From: Epithemia pelagica
Taxonomy: Eukaryota > Bacillariophyta > Bacillariophyceae > Surirellales > Surirellaceae
Assembly (NCBI GenBank): GCA_946965045.2
Contig: OX337241.1
Span: 1,054,001 to 1,118,000, forward strand
Direction of reading: 5' to 3'
Length of the DNA: 64,000 nt
Positions 1 to 10,931 of the stretch are shown one piece after another (position 1 is the first letter of the stretch; every line of letters starts with the position of its first letter). The position numbers were made by a program, and so were the translations under genes. The notes beneath the pieces are model-generated. The model had not been told where the DNA came from. It saw only the letters and a list, made by a program, of their open reading frames with translations, and ran no database searches.

Positions 1-759
1 ATCGCACAACCCACCCGGAAGTGCATGGTTCGATATACTAAAGGCTTGCGAACTGGTAATTTCAACCACGGATCGAGATCGAACATGTTCGTCTGTGTAA
101 AACCTAGTAGAGAGATTTGTGAAGGAGAAATATATGGATGAGGAAAGTCACGTGAGCGAAAAGATTCTCGTTGGCTATCAGACTCCATCCTCCCTCCGAT
201 ATCACTTGCATACAATCCTTTCGTGTCTCTTTCCAGACCGCATGAAATCGCATGCTTTTTGTCACCTACCCAAATTCTACCGACTGTACCTGTCGTCGAA
301 CAATTCCATCGAGCGGGTCCGACGACGCCATGGTGATGGCTCCAAGAGAGAACACAAAATCGGAGCTTATGAATGGACGGGGAGCGAGGTGAAGAATTTG
401 AATTTCGAAATTTGAATAAATCCATCGAGGGGCTTAAGTGAAAATGAGGTCAATTTCAATCGCACAAAGCGTCTGAAAAAGCAAAAATCATTCGCAAGCA
501 AGCAAGGTCGATCACATGCTTTCTCGCAGTATTCGCACGTCGCGCACCGAGAGATCCGCCGTTAGAGGAGAGTAGGGCTGAGGGGTGGCACGCGCTTGCT
601 CTGACCTCCACGTTTTCAACTAAAACACAACAAAATCTCAAAACCCTCCTTCCTTTTCTGTCCGGTGCGCAAAAAAAAACCCACCCGACAGTCGGTTGAT
701 TCGTTTCACGATAAGAGGTCAGACCAACCAAAGAGTTCAAGACAACAAAGCAACACAAA
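1..759. other. left-edge region without a supported gene
   Basis: This stretch lies upstream of the kinase gene. A short plus-strand frame starting at ATG 134 and ending at 415 has no recognisable domain. The last 40 bases before ATG 760 are A-rich and plausible as a 5' leader. Nothing else is recognisable here. Confidence 0.4.
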
Positions 760-3435
760 ATGAATAAGGCTGCGCAAGAAAACCTTGAGATTCCACAGAA
801 TCAGGAACGGCAAATTGTCAATGCCGAGGACCCTTCTACAGAGGAAGCGATGAAGGAACACGCCGTTGCCAAGAAGAAGCCGTCACGCCACGCACGCCCT
901 GAGTACCCCAAGTTATCATTGATTGCTGGCGACACCGATGATTCGAGAGATGATGAGGAAATTAAGAAGGGCAAAGAAGAATGGCTGGAGAATGGGGAGG
1001 AGCAACTTAAGGAGAGACAGAAAAATGCTTTCGGTGATGATGCTCCCACTTTCTTTCGTGACTTGGACTCTGACGACAAAAAGTCAACGCGGTTTCTGAG
1101 AGCCACGGATATCTTGAAAAATATTTGGCCGGGTGGGGAAATCAATCTGGACGACATCGATACCATAATTGAGCGACTACAGAACATTCCATATCTGGGA
1201 AATGGATCCTTGAAAAACGATCTTGACCATGCCCGAGGGATTTGCAATGCCAGCGGCGACGACGACAATAATGACGGGATCAGTCCTGAATTGAAGAAAT
1301 GTTTGGCAAGCATTCCAGACGAAGGCGCTCGTAAAACTGCTTTTGCCAATGTTTTGGCGCTAGCAAAAAAAGAACAGTTGGGGGCAAAGAAAAAACAATT
1401 GTTGATAATAAGAAGCAATATTTCTGATGTCCTGGTTGAAGTCATGAGGAAGACAATGAACGTACATAACCAACTCTTATTTCTCTCTGGTTTGAACCAG
1501 GCCGAAGCGACAAAAACCACCTGTTCTCCTAGCGGTGGCGCGAATACCAACGAATCTACGGCCTCCAAGAAGCGAAAGAGGAATGAAGAAGAAGCAAAAC
1601 TCGAGGAAAGACGCGAGGTCTACCCGCTTGCAGAAGCGGAAACGATTTTTTCACCGATCTTGGAAGGTCCTGCAGACATTGAAGACGTTCTACAGGACCT
1701 TACCAAGGTTAGTCCACACGACAAAGCAGAAAAACGTCTGAGAAAGGTAATGACTGTTCTCGAAAGGTACCTTGAAGAAGCAACCTTTTTGAAGAACCAC
1801 GATAACCTGTACAGGGAAAAAGTAGAGAAAGGGCTAAAAGCCTTGCGGCACAAAATTCGTCAGACGAGCACGGAGCCTGAGGATTCTTATACCCGTGACT
1901 CTACTTCAACCAAGTCGAAAGTCGCTTCCTCTACTCCAACACCCGAAGAGAAATATGCACCCGGGGCGTTTGCCCACGAAAAAGATGGCACGCAGCCTTG
2001 GATTCGATGTCTTTTACAGTTGATCGGTGCGTGCTGGGTACCCGATTCTTCGGAGAGATCCAACCCAACACAAAATTCTGTTCTCAGAGAGGGTATGATT
2101 CCAAGTTCCCCGTATCGACGCAAACGATCGATCGATTTCATGCTCCAGAAGAAAGGGCGATTGTCAGCCGTTATTCTGGACGATAATCTGACGGTTCCGG
2201 TGGCAACAAAGCCGGGATGCCGTGGTTCTGATCAACCCGATACACTTTGGAATGAGGCCACAGATCAAGTTTTATCTCACCTTGCGAAGCATCTTGTCGT
2301 TGGCTTCAACTTCGCGGGCTGGGGTGTGCCTTGTCATATTACTGGGATTGTTGTCTCCATGGCCGCCATTCAGATTATGCAGCTCGGTTATGAAAACGTT
2401 GGTACACCTGAGGCCAAGTTGGTGTTGTATCAGTCCAAGCTGATGCCTCTTATGAAAGTTGAACACTTCCAAAAATGGGCAGACTCGGCGGGACATATCA
2501 ATCAAGAATCATTTGATCAACTCAAAACAGATCTGTACGGGACGGACGGGACAGGTGGAGTGGATGGTGTTGGACTTCCCCTGGGAGTTCGGGCGCTGTT
2601 CAATCTTATGAATCAACCCAGTGAGAAACTTTATGGCTTCTCAGTAGACAGTGAAGCCGATATCTTGGGCACTCCGATCGGGAGCGGCGGAACTTCGATA
2701 GTTTTTCGCAAAAAGGGTTACGCCGCGAGTGTGGTAAAGGTTTGTCGGTATGGTATCAAGAGGGGCATTAAGAACGAAAAGGAAATATTGAAGAAGCTGG
2801 CAGCTGGTTGCACAAACCTTCCTAAGGAAATCGCCAACACTTTGCCAGGAAACAAGTTGCAGGTCAAGCTTGGCTCTGTGGAAATGTCTTTGCCCGCCAT
2901 TGAGCTGAGTCCTGCTGGGAAAAATGCGTCTGCGTATTTGAATTCGACAAAGAAGACAAAAGTTCGGGGCTTGCGCCTCATCTTCGAGGGGATCAATTCG
3001 GCCTTGAAGTATATGCATGAAAAGAAGATTTGTCATTGTGATGTGACTCCCCCAAATATAATCATTGTTGGGGAAGAAAGTAATGCGAGAGCGGTGTTGA
3101 TTGACTTCTCGATTGCACGAAATCTCGGAGAAAGCGTCAGTGGCTTTTGGGGGACACCGGACTACACCCACCGCGAAATATTTCTGAAAAGAACTTGGAC
3201 GTCTTGTGAGGATCAAGACAAAGCAGGGCTTGGGTTCACGATGGCTTTTTTCGCAAATGACTCTATGTTACCATGGGAGTCACTTACGTCTAGCTGGGAC
3301 TTGAAATCTGCATTGGAGAATCGCCTGGAAAGAGCCCTAGAGGTCACCAAACATGTTGATTTCGAGCAAGAAATCAAGACAGAAATTGAAAAGCTTCTCG
3401 ACTGTGACAAAAAGATGAGTACTCCTAGCAAGTAA
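760..3435 (+). CDS. large protein with C-terminal divergent protein-kinase domain
   Basis: Single-exon frame of 891 aa starting at ATG 760 in an A-rich context. The first ~400 residues are charged and low in complexity (Lys/Glu/Asp-rich). The last ~260 residues are kinase-like: a glycine loop GSGGTSIVF near residue 637, a VVKV lysine after it, a catalytic loop HCDVTPPNI near 758 (Asp and Asn kept, Arg of HRD replaced by Cys), LIDFSIAR near 780 (DFS instead of DFG), and GTPDYTHREIF in the activation segment. It is therefore a non-RD, divergent kinase; activity is plausible but unproven. The region at 490-630 (WNEATDQVL, then a KLVLYQSKL strand) precedes the kinase the way nuclease-like domains precede kinases in some Crinkler-type eukaryotic proteins; that comparison is inference. 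Target and pathway are unknown. Confidence 0.75.
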   Translation: MNKAAQENLEIPQNQERQIVNAEDPSTEEAMKEHAVAKKKPSRHARPEYPKLSLIAGDTDDSRDDEEIKKGKEEWLENGEEQLKERQKNAFGDDAPTFFRDLDSDDKKSTRFLRATDILKNIWPGGEINLDDIDTIIERLQNIPYLGNGSLKNDLDHARGICNASGDDDNNDGISPELKKCLASIPDEGARKTAFANVLALAKKEQLGAKKKQLLIIRSNISDVLVEVMRKTMNVHNQLLFLSGLNQAEATKTTCSPSGGANTNESTASKKRKRNEEEAKLEERREVYPLAEAETIFSPILEGPADIEDVLQDLTKVSPHDKAEKRLRKVMTVLERYLEEATFLKNHDNLYREKVEKGLKALRHKIRQTSTEPEDSYTRDSTSTKSKVASSTPTPEEKYAPGAFAHEKDGTQPWIRCLLQLIGACWVPDSSERSNPTQNSVLREGMIPSSPYRRKRSIDFMLQKKGRLSAVILDDNLTVPVATKPGCRGSDQPDTLWNEATDQVLSHLAKHLVVGFNFAGWGVPCHITGIVVSMAAIQIMQLGYENVGTPEAKLVLYQSKLMPLMKVEHFQKWADSAGHINQESFDQLKTDLYGTDGTGGVDGVGLPLGVRALFNLMNQPSEKLYGFSVDSEADILGTPIGSGGTSIVFRKKGYAASVVKVCRYGIKRGIKNEKEILKKLAAGCTNLPKEIANTLPGNKLQVKLGSVEMSLPAIELSPAGKNASAYLNSTKKTKVRGLRLIFEGINSALKYMHEKKICHCDVTPPNIIIVGEESNARAVLIDFSIARNLGESVSGFWGTPDYTHREIFLKRTWTSCEDQDKAGLGFTMAFFANDSMLPWESLTSSWDLKSALENRLERALEVTKHVDFEQEIKTEIEKLLDCDKKMSTPSK

Positions 3436-3520
3436 CTCTACCAGTTGCCTGGCCTATGCATCCCAAGAGATGTAACAAATCTCTTCTTTATAAATCAGCT
3501 ATATCAAGTCCTTTTCCTCC

Positions 3521-6500
3521 TTAGGTGTTGCTAGTTTCTGTTTCTTCTTCTTTCGTGGCATGGTCGAGATTGACCACCTGAACAGGTACGCTTCGGGGCA
3601 AGGCATAGAGCGATTGGACTCGACCAAATTCAATCGGATCGGAAAGGTAGACCGTCTTGTCCGTTTCATCGGTTCTTGTTGTTGTGGTGGTGGTGGGAAT
3701 GTCGACGCCTTGTCCAAACATTTGAATCGTAATAGACGATCCATACAACATGGCCTTATCCAGGAGACGAAGGACATCTTGCTTGGTGCTGGTCAAAATG
3801 TGTTGGGCAATTTCCGTAACGCGGGTAAAATGAAAGGTTTGATTGGTAATCAAATTCCAATGAGACGCCGACTCTTGCAGTAAATTCTTTTTGGGTTCCA
3901 TAAAGCTTTCATACAGGGATTGTCGAGTAGTTTCAAATTCCTCCTTGGACAATTGGACCAATTCGGTGCGGACCGTTTGCCAAAACTCTTGCATCCGAGA
4001 GGCCATGTAGACGGGATCTTGGACTTCTCCCTGCACCAACAAGACCAACGCCTTGATGTGATCACCCGACGTTTTGAGTTGCGAATGAACAATATAACCC
4101 AACTGTTCTTGGGTCCGCAATTGCATGTAGGCCCGTTCGGAAATCAAATGACGCAACAAGGACAGGGTGGCATTGGATGCCAAATCCATAATTCCAAAGG
4201 GAAAGTATTGCAAGGCACAATGGTTGGTATTCTCTTCGTTCCAGGATGTACCGCGGTACACAAAGTTGGTTTCGGGAGGCAACTGCACAATGCGTTGTTG
4301 CAAGGTGTGTCGTGTACCTGTCGTCGTCATCTTCTTGACGGGTGCGGCATCCTCCGTCTTGGCTTTCACCTCTGGCGACGTCGCCGACGATGATGATGAT
4401 TCTTCGGGTTGTTGTTGTCCCTGTCGCAAAATTTGCGGAATGGCTTGTCCCAGTTCCATGGCTTGGTGGGGTGTGAGATTGCCATGCACCAAAATTTGCA
4501 GCCCATGGCTGGTCAAAAATTGTTGATGATGAAAGCGAATCAAATCTGGGGCCTGCAATTGATCCAATTCCTGCATGCGTTGTTCAATGGTCCGGGGCGT
4601 CGGTACCGCTTCCAAACACTGGTCCAAACAATAAATGGCATGTTGATACACTTGGGCCATTAAAAAGGAATGATACTGATCCCGCAACTTTTGCACCAAG
4701 CGATCCCACAATTCGTCCTTCAAGGGCATTGTATCGTCGTCGTCCTTGTCCTTGTCATCCGTGTCCTGGTTTTGGGTGCTACTCGTACTGGCGTTGGTTC
4801 TAGTACTCGTACTCGCCACGGTGGTTTCCAAGAGTCGTCGACAAAAGAGAGCAGCCTTGTGCGAATACCCCGACACGTGTAATTCAATGGTGGATCGTTT
4901 GGGATTGGCCACCCATTCGCCATAGAGACCGGCCATACTGGCGGCATAGGCAAAGGTATTGGAGACTTCATTTTGCCATTCCGTCCACACGGTTGTTTCG
5001 ACCGTGGAGGCGGAATCCATCATGCCACTCGTCGTCGTTGTTCCTCCGGCAATGGGAAAGGAGATGAAAATATTCACCTTGGGCATGGAAAATTCGGTAT
5101 CGGGTTTGTACCACAATTGAATCTCGGAATCGTTCAAGAGACACACGGGTGGGGGTGGCATGTTGCTGCTTGTGGAGGATTGGCCAAAGTATTGCCGTTG
5201 GACGGCTTGTGGCAAGGAAACCAAGGCAAAGTCGGATGGCACAAATTCATTGGGTGGCGGCAAGTGCAATTGCTGGGCCAATTCTTGCACCAACGGACTG
5301 GCCTGTTCGACATTGGTCCAGCTTTCCAACACGTTGTCTGGAACCGGTTCGAGACGATATTGTGTCCCATACCACGGTGCCGTCTGCCATTCCGTCGCAT
5401 CGTTCGGTTCGGCGGCCATTTCGCCATAATCGGGTGCCCCCACGACAATCAACATGTGCTCGGGAATCAAATGACGAACAAATTCCGTTTGCAGCAAGGA
5501 TTGATTCCAGGAGGGTGCCAAATACTTGTACAGGCCCGACAAGTATTGGTGCGCACGCGGCACGTGATGCATTCCCACCGACAAGGAACTCACGGCATCG
5601 ACCGCCGACGACGGAATGCCCAAAAAGTCAAAGTGCATGTCTCCCATGAGTTTGAGTTCCTCATAAATGTGCGGAGGCAAGACATTGGGCGACGACAACA
5701 AGCGGATATAGGCGTAAACGAGGGCAATAATTTCAGGGACATGCTGCCATCCGGTTTGGGTCAATTCCAATTGCAAAATCAAGACGGAAAAGGCCGACGT
5801 CGAGCGACTCCCATCGTCGGCCGACAATTCTTGTACCCAGGGTTGTTCGTGTCGCAACACGTGCAACAAACTGCCCGGTCCTTCATCGCCCAACAAGTGC
5901 GACAAGACCCGCGTCGGTTTTTCCTCATACAAGGACATGGTTTCCCGCAACGGCCAATGCAATTCCAACGTGTAGACGGGACGAATGGGGACGACTTGGA
6001 CCCAAATGGGACCCTTCTTCTTGGTACTATTCGTGTCGTTGTTGTCGGTGGTGGAGGGTTCCACGGATACGAGGGGTGGCACGGTAGGAATGGACAAATC
6101 TACGGACGAGGCCTTGCGGCGTTCCTGCAACAAACTGGTAAAGTGTTTCCGTACCAAGGCTTCTTGCTCTTCCAAGGGCTGTGAACTCAAAACTGTCACT
6201 GTAATATTCCGCGCCAGATAATGCACATCCCAAAACTCCCACACCGCTTGACGCAAGGCTTGAATGCGTTGGCGTTTTTCGGGATCCGTCGCAGTGGTCG
6301 TGGTGGCGGCAGCGCCTGATTCCGAGTCCTGCGGTTGATCCGTCTCTGGTTCTGGGGAGGTTGCATCCTCTGTTTTGTTGTTGTCATCGTGGTTGTCAAC
6401 GAGAGGGGGGTTGTTTGGTCCGTCCTCCTCTCCAGTTTGAAAACTGTTGGGCAACAAGGAGGCCAAACATCCCGATCCAAATTGTCCATAGGGATGATCT

Positions 6501-7066
6501 GTTGTCGTCGTCGTGGCAATCTTGTCGGCCATTAATGTTTTGGACAATTGATAGGTTCTCCACATGTCTTCGGGTTTGTTCTTGGCATGTTCACTGTCCA
6601 CGGCCATGATTTCTCGTTCCACGACCGATTCGGACAAGAGAGGTTGTCGCAAGACGGCCGCCCATCGTTGCAAGGTTCCTTCCAAGGCGGCCGTCCGACA
6701 ATCCATGTAATAACAGGTCAATTCCAAATCGGTATAGGCATTGGAATTGCCGCCCTGTTGACTCAACCAATACGTCAAATCGTTTTCGTCGGGAAAGTCG
6801 GCACTGCCCAAAAAGACCAAATGTTCCAACAAATGCGCCCGACCTGGCCATTGAGGACCATCGTGCAATTGACCGGCCGGATAGACGGTCGTACTCAATG
6901 CGGCCTTGTCCGTCTGACGATCCCGAATCAACAAACAGCGCACTTGGTTGTCCGGGTCGTTGTCGTCGACGAGGGTGACGGATCGATATTCACGCAAGGG
7001 ATATTCCTCCCCCGTTTCCTCATTGCGAATCAATTTCGAATGACTGGCTGGAACCTCAATCTCCAT
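3521..7066 (-). CDS. insulin-degrading-enzyme-type M16 zinc metallopeptidase
   Basis: 1181 aa from the ATG at 7066. The frame stays open upstream to 7354, but those 96 residues look like leader rather than a targeting peptide, so the inner ATG is preferred. The inverted zinc motif HLLEH is at residues 78-82, and the third zinc ligand is Glu159 in the SEH of EREIMAVDSEH. The 77-residue spacing is the same as in insulysin. GNSNAYTDLELTCYY is the typical M16 substrate strand. The four-domain M16A architecture fits; the extra ~160 aa relative to ~1020-aa relatives come from two low-complexity inserts (Asp/Asn/Thr-rich near 210-270 and Thr/Ser/Asp-rich near 780). Expected role: ATP-modulated degradation of small peptides in cytosol or an organelle. 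No clear transit peptide is seen with the chosen start. Confidence 0.93.
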   Translation of the reverse strand: MEIEVPASHSKLIRNEETGEEYPLREYRSVTLVDDNDPDNQVRCLLIRDRQTDKAALSTTVYPAGQLHDGPQWPGRAHLLEHLVFLGSADFPDENDLTYWLSQQGGNSNAYTDLELTCYYMDCRTAALEGTLQRWAAVLRQPLLSESVVEREIMAVDSEHAKNKPEDMWRTYQLSKTLMADKIATTTTTDHPYGQFGSGCLASLLPNSFQTGEEDGPNNPPLVDNHDDNNKTEDATSPEPETDQPQDSESGAAATTTTATDPEKRQRIQALRQAVWEFWDVHYLARNITVTVLSSQPLEEQEALVRKHFTSLLQERRKASSVDLSIPTVPPLVSVEPSTTDNNDTNSTKKKGPIWVQVVPIRPVYTLELHWPLRETMSLYEEKPTRVLSHLLGDEGPGSLLHVLRHEQPWVQELSADDGSRSTSAFSVLILQLELTQTGWQHVPEIIALVYAYIRLLSSPNVLPPHIYEELKLMGDMHFDFLGIPSSAVDAVSSLSVGMHHVPRAHQYLSGLYKYLAPSWNQSLLQTEFVRHLIPEHMLIVVGAPDYGEMAAEPNDATEWQTAPWYGTQYRLEPVPDNVLESWTNVEQASPLVQELAQQLHLPPPNEFVPSDFALVSLPQAVQRQYFGQSSTSSNMPPPPVCLLNDSEIQLWYKPDTEFSMPKVNIFISFPIAGGTTTTSGMMDSASTVETTVWTEWQNEVSNTFAYAASMAGLYGEWVANPKRSTIELHVSGYSHKAALFCRRLLETTVASTSTRTNASTSSTQNQDTDDKDKDDDDTMPLKDELWDRLVQKLRDQYHSFLMAQVYQHAIYCLDQCLEAVPTPRTIEQRMQELDQLQAPDLIRFHHQQFLTSHGLQILVHGNLTPHQAMELGQAIPQILRQGQQQPEESSSSSATSPEVKAKTEDAAPVKKMTTTGTRHTLQQRIVQLPPETNFVYRGTSWNEENTNHCALQYFPFGIMDLASNATLSLLRHLISERAYMQLRTQEQLGYIVHSQLKTSGDHIKALVLLVQGEVQDPVYMASRMQEFWQTVRTELVQLSKEEFETTRQSLYESFMEPKKNLLQESASHWNLITNQTFHFTRVTEIAQHILTSTKQDVLRLLDKAMLYGSSITIQMFGQGVDIPTTTTTTRTDETDKTVYLSDPIEFGRVQSLYALPRSVPVQVVNLDHATKEEETETSNT

Positions 7067-7912
7067 TCTCGTTTCAGTTGGAAGAACAACAACAAAACTG
7101 CAAGAAGTGGTGTTTGTTGCCTGCTGTAGAGGAATCGCACAGAAATGGCCTCTTTGGAGTTGACACCACACAGCGAGAAAAATGAAAGTCGGTGGATTCA
7201 ACGGCTGCCACGACCGACCACAAAAAGAGGGGACGCGCCATGCCAAAAAGGGGGAGGGTACCTCGCCCTCAATTCCTTCCCCCGATTCTCCTACCAACTT
7301 GCGCGCATCGTCACCAGATTCGAAAAAGGAATCTTCGAGTCTCTTACAACTCAAGCGCTATTAATCCGATAATGTAATATTAAGATTACTTTAATTCGAC
7401 GTTTGAACCGATAGAGATTGTAGATTCAGTCGCATGCTCTTTTCTCACTATCAAGCAAAGAGTTGGTTCGGGACCCAAGAAAAAGAGGGGTTCGATGTTG
7501 GATGGAATCCAGGATTCTTGGTTACGCGCAGTCACACTCCAGAAACTTTCCAGCGCTTTCATTCCATGCATTCCGAGCAATCGCGCATCTCCCCACAACA
7601 TTCGCTCGCTGGAAGTCTTCTTCATTTGCACATTGTCCAAGTTGGTTCACGGTTCTGTGAGAACCCTGTCGTTTGGTGGGAAACGCTCGTTATCGCTCAC
7701 TTTTCCAACAACCACCGCTCTTCGTTTGGGGGGACCAATACAAAATCATCTTGCGAACAACAAACTCCAATCATCCAGCTCACAAAAAAAGAGAGGATTC
7801 TAACGAGAAACCAGCTTGTGTGTGCAGTATTCTGGATCTCGACGAATACACCAAACGAGCCATTTACCTATCTCTTGATTCGGAACGAAACCCCCACAAC
7901 CACAAACACACC
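7067..7912. promoter_or_regulatory. divergent intergenic region between M16 peptidase and PDZ/WW membrane protein
   Basis: About 850 bp between two divergently oriented genes, so it should hold both promoters. Several open frames cross it but none has a domain or conserved look. No TATA box or operator can be assigned from sequence alone. Confidence 0.4.
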
Positions 7913-10017
7913 ATGGTTCGTTTCCCCCTCCTTTGTCTCGCTACTAGTCTGGTGATGGTATCCTCCCTCACGGGTGCCAGGGCGGCCGCCGCCTCATTCT
8001 CACATCCCATGGCTCTGGTTGCTGCTCGCCAACTCGAGTTTGTTCCCAACAACCTTGCCTTGGCCGCGTGTTATGACTTGATTCAGCAATCCTATGGATC
8101 GGACCAATTGTTGAGTCAAGACGAGTACCTCGACTTTGTGTGTGTGTATTCCAATACCGAGCTGTGTTTGTCGGATTGGTGGCAATTGGACTTTGAGTTG
8201 AGCATGCTCTATTACAGTGCCTTGCCCATGACGGGTGGAGCAGAGGTGGATTTCCGGCCCGACCACAACCCTCCCGACGCCTTGCTGGCCGAACTCAAAT
8301 TTCTTTGTCCCACCATCAATTCCGTCCTTCATGCGGCCCATCCCAACGAAGTGCCCTTGCAAGATTTTGTCACCATTGTCACCCTGTCACCTACCATGTC
8401 ACCGACCGTTTCCCCCACCACATTGCCCACTACCGACATTCCGACTGCCATGCCGACAGCCGTCCCAACGGCGTTGCCGACAGCCACCCCCACAGTCTTG
8501 CCCACTGCTGCTCTTCACGAACCAGCCTTGCCCACAACAGCCGTTCCTACAGTTGTGCCCACGGCTCCTCCTCAAACACAAGATGGATTGACACAAGACG
8601 ACACTACCACCACCACCATGACGACTGTGACCATGACCTTTTCCCAAGCCAGTTTGGGGTTGCAAGCCAACCAAGTGCCACCCGAATCGGTTCCGGTGGA
8701 AATGTTGGAAGCCATTAAATTCATGACGGAAAACTATTACAACAACAATGGTCCATTGGACCATAACCGTCACAATCGTCGTCGATTGGGTGCCCATTCC
8801 AGACGCCGTCACGTGTCGTCCTCCACCACACTCGAACTTCGCGATGTGGTCCACAGCGTGTCCACGACGCTCGTGTATCATTCCAGTCGCTTGTATGCCG
8901 ATCACAACCTGGTGCAAGTGTTTTACAATCAAACCCTCACGGTGACCGTCCCCCAAAACTTTGCCTTGGACGCCCAAGACGTGGCCCTGGATCCCTTTGA
9001 TAGTCCCTCGAAACAAGGTGCGCTGTTGGCACTGTCCGCCTTTGCCGACTATCCCACCCTCTTGTGGATGTTGGAAGGACAAGACGTGTTGGCCAGTATG
9101 CTCGCAACAAAAGAACCCACAATGGCTCCCACGGGTGGAGCACAAGGAGAAGAAAAAGAAAAAGAAGATCAAGATCAACAAGACGAACCCACCAGTCTGG
9201 GTACTCCCAAGGACGACGAGGATACCCCCGAGGGCGAGGTACCCCACGCTGTCAACTCCGAGGAGGGCAAAAACTATGGACCAGGAGCCATTGTTGTCTT
9301 GGTGTTCTTGATACTGGGATTGGTGAGAGTAGTGTTTTGGTTGGCGCAACGCCAATATCGAAAGTTTGCCAACCCCATTGCGGAATCCGAAGAAAAGCCA
9401 TTGTCCAGCACAAAAACAGGAACCAACAAACTGTCCACAAGTCGAGACGAAGACAATGTCACGACAGTTTCCTATGCCAATACACAGTCCGAAGTCGGCT
9501 GGGGTGACGGAATGGGACAATCCGGGAGAAGTTTGATTGTGGAAGAAGAACGCTTGGTAGAAGTGGCGTTGCCTCCCGGAAAGTTGGGCTTGATTTTGAG
9601 CACGACTCATGCTGGAACACCCGTGGTTCGTTCCGTCAAGGAAACTTCTGCGGTAGACTTCTCAAAGTAGACGAGGTGGACGTCGAACACATGCCCGTCA
9701 CCAAGATTTGTACCCTTTTGAGTCAACGGGCCAAGAATCCGGAACGTGTCTTGACCGTGATCCGTGCCGTCCCCATCCGTGCCGTCCCCATGATGGATCA
9801 TCATGAGGATCCAGACGACGTCTCCGATAACAGAAGAGAGCGAACGTACGACGAAGAAGATCCCTGGGTGCCAGTCAAGGATCCATCGGGTCGCCGAACA
9901 TCCTTTTATAACCGGAACTCGGGTGTTGTTGCTTTGGAACAAGCAAAGGGAGAACGGAACCAAGAAGGACAAGAACTGTCCGAGAATCAGCTTTTGTCGG
10001 ATAGTTCAATGACATAG
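7913..10017 (+). pseudogene. type I membrane protein with PDZ and WW-like tail, frameshifted inside the PDZ domain
   Basis: The start is ATG 7913 (context CACCATGG), which begins a clear signal peptide (MVRFPLLCLATSLVMVSSL). Upstream frame extension is leader. A 100-residue region aligns by eye with the EF-hand-like domain of the genes at 10932 and 19589 (CYDL...SQDEYLDF), but its acidic loop is degenerate. A Pro/Thr stalk with repeated PT units follows (nt 8390-8560), then a TM helix at about nt 9280-9350. The cytoplasmic part begins a PDZ (PPGKLGLIL) and hits TAG at 9668. The missing half (LLKVDEVDVEHM) continues in another frame from about 9652 to a stop at 10017 and includes a weak WW-like segment (W-V-D-GR-FYN). 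A one-base difference near 9650 explains everything. It is either a real disabling mutation or a sequence error; a functional gene truncated at 585 aa is the third option. Confidence 0.7.
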
Positions 10018-10931
10018 GAGACAAAGAATCCTTCACAAAGGAAACCACATCAAACTGGCAGATGTGGAGCCTCACTGTCGAGCTGTTTCCACCAAAGCCG
10101 CACCATCCACCAAGAAGACGAAGATTGCTGGTGTATGACAGGTGCTGATGCAATGTAACATAGTTGTTGTTCATAGAGAGATGCGTTCTTTTGCCCCCAA
10201 AGATGTATGCGTACCAAAGTAATGCACCACATACAGCTGGTGCCATTCGCTTGCAACGTAACGTGGGCAATTTGATACTATGATAGTAAGGTTGATGGGA
10301 TCCGACTTTCCTCCTCTAGTTGTTTAGGACGACCATGCGATTGTTGCTCTGGACACCCTGATCATACAAGGTATATCTAAGGAAAAACAGATACAGCGGG
10401 ATGTAATACGAGTACTCGTACTCGTATGTGCGCTCATGCTCGCGGCGCTCGAGAGTCGAGAGATGACCTGCGTGACACGGTGGGGGTCACTCATGTCCCA
10501 CTGACACTTATTGTTCCGTTTGGGGAGTACAATTCACGTTTATACAGGTGTGCATTTAGCCATAACTCCATGCGTTGGGTCGCCAGACGGGATACTTCCT
10601 GCTTATGCGATTGGCTTAAACACAAAGAGTACATAGAGAAAATACACTTTATAGTAGTGTAAATGGGGGACAATGTTCGCCCTTCTCAAAATTTTGGATC
10701 CGCGTTGGGTTGGATTTTTTCCTAACAACGATCCATCTTTTGCGTCTAATTTCATGTGCATCCGATCCTAAATGTACTATTGCTCCATCATGCCGTTGGA
10801 ACGTCAACGCGAGGTATTTAGATTCTGATACGTTGGTTCCAATTTGTGGGCCGAACGAATGAGGAAAACAGAAGGGTTGTGTTTCGAAGCAAGACATTGA
10901 ACGAGTTGATCAAACAGAGGTCGTTGCTGCC
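10018..10931. other. intergenic region with a short palindromic ACGAGTACTCGT tract
   Basis: About 900 bp between two members of the same membrane-protein family. Near 10408-10425 a self-complementary CGAGTACTCGTACTCG tract occurs. Open frames on the minus strand here show no domain. The last 150 bases before ATG 10932 are the presumed promoter and leader. Confidence 0.35.

Noticed and set aside
119-415. 98-codon plus-strand frame near the left edge
   Set aside because: Starts at GTG (ATG at 134), no domain, no sign of splicing to a larger gene.
4973-6184. 403-codon plus-strand frame opposite the M16 peptidase
   Set aside because: Antisense shadow of a strongly supported gene; no domain of its own.
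8399-9610. 403-codon minus-strand frame opposite the PDZ/WW gene
   Set aside because: Antisense shadow; His/Gly-rich sequence results from reading Pro/Thr codons backwards.
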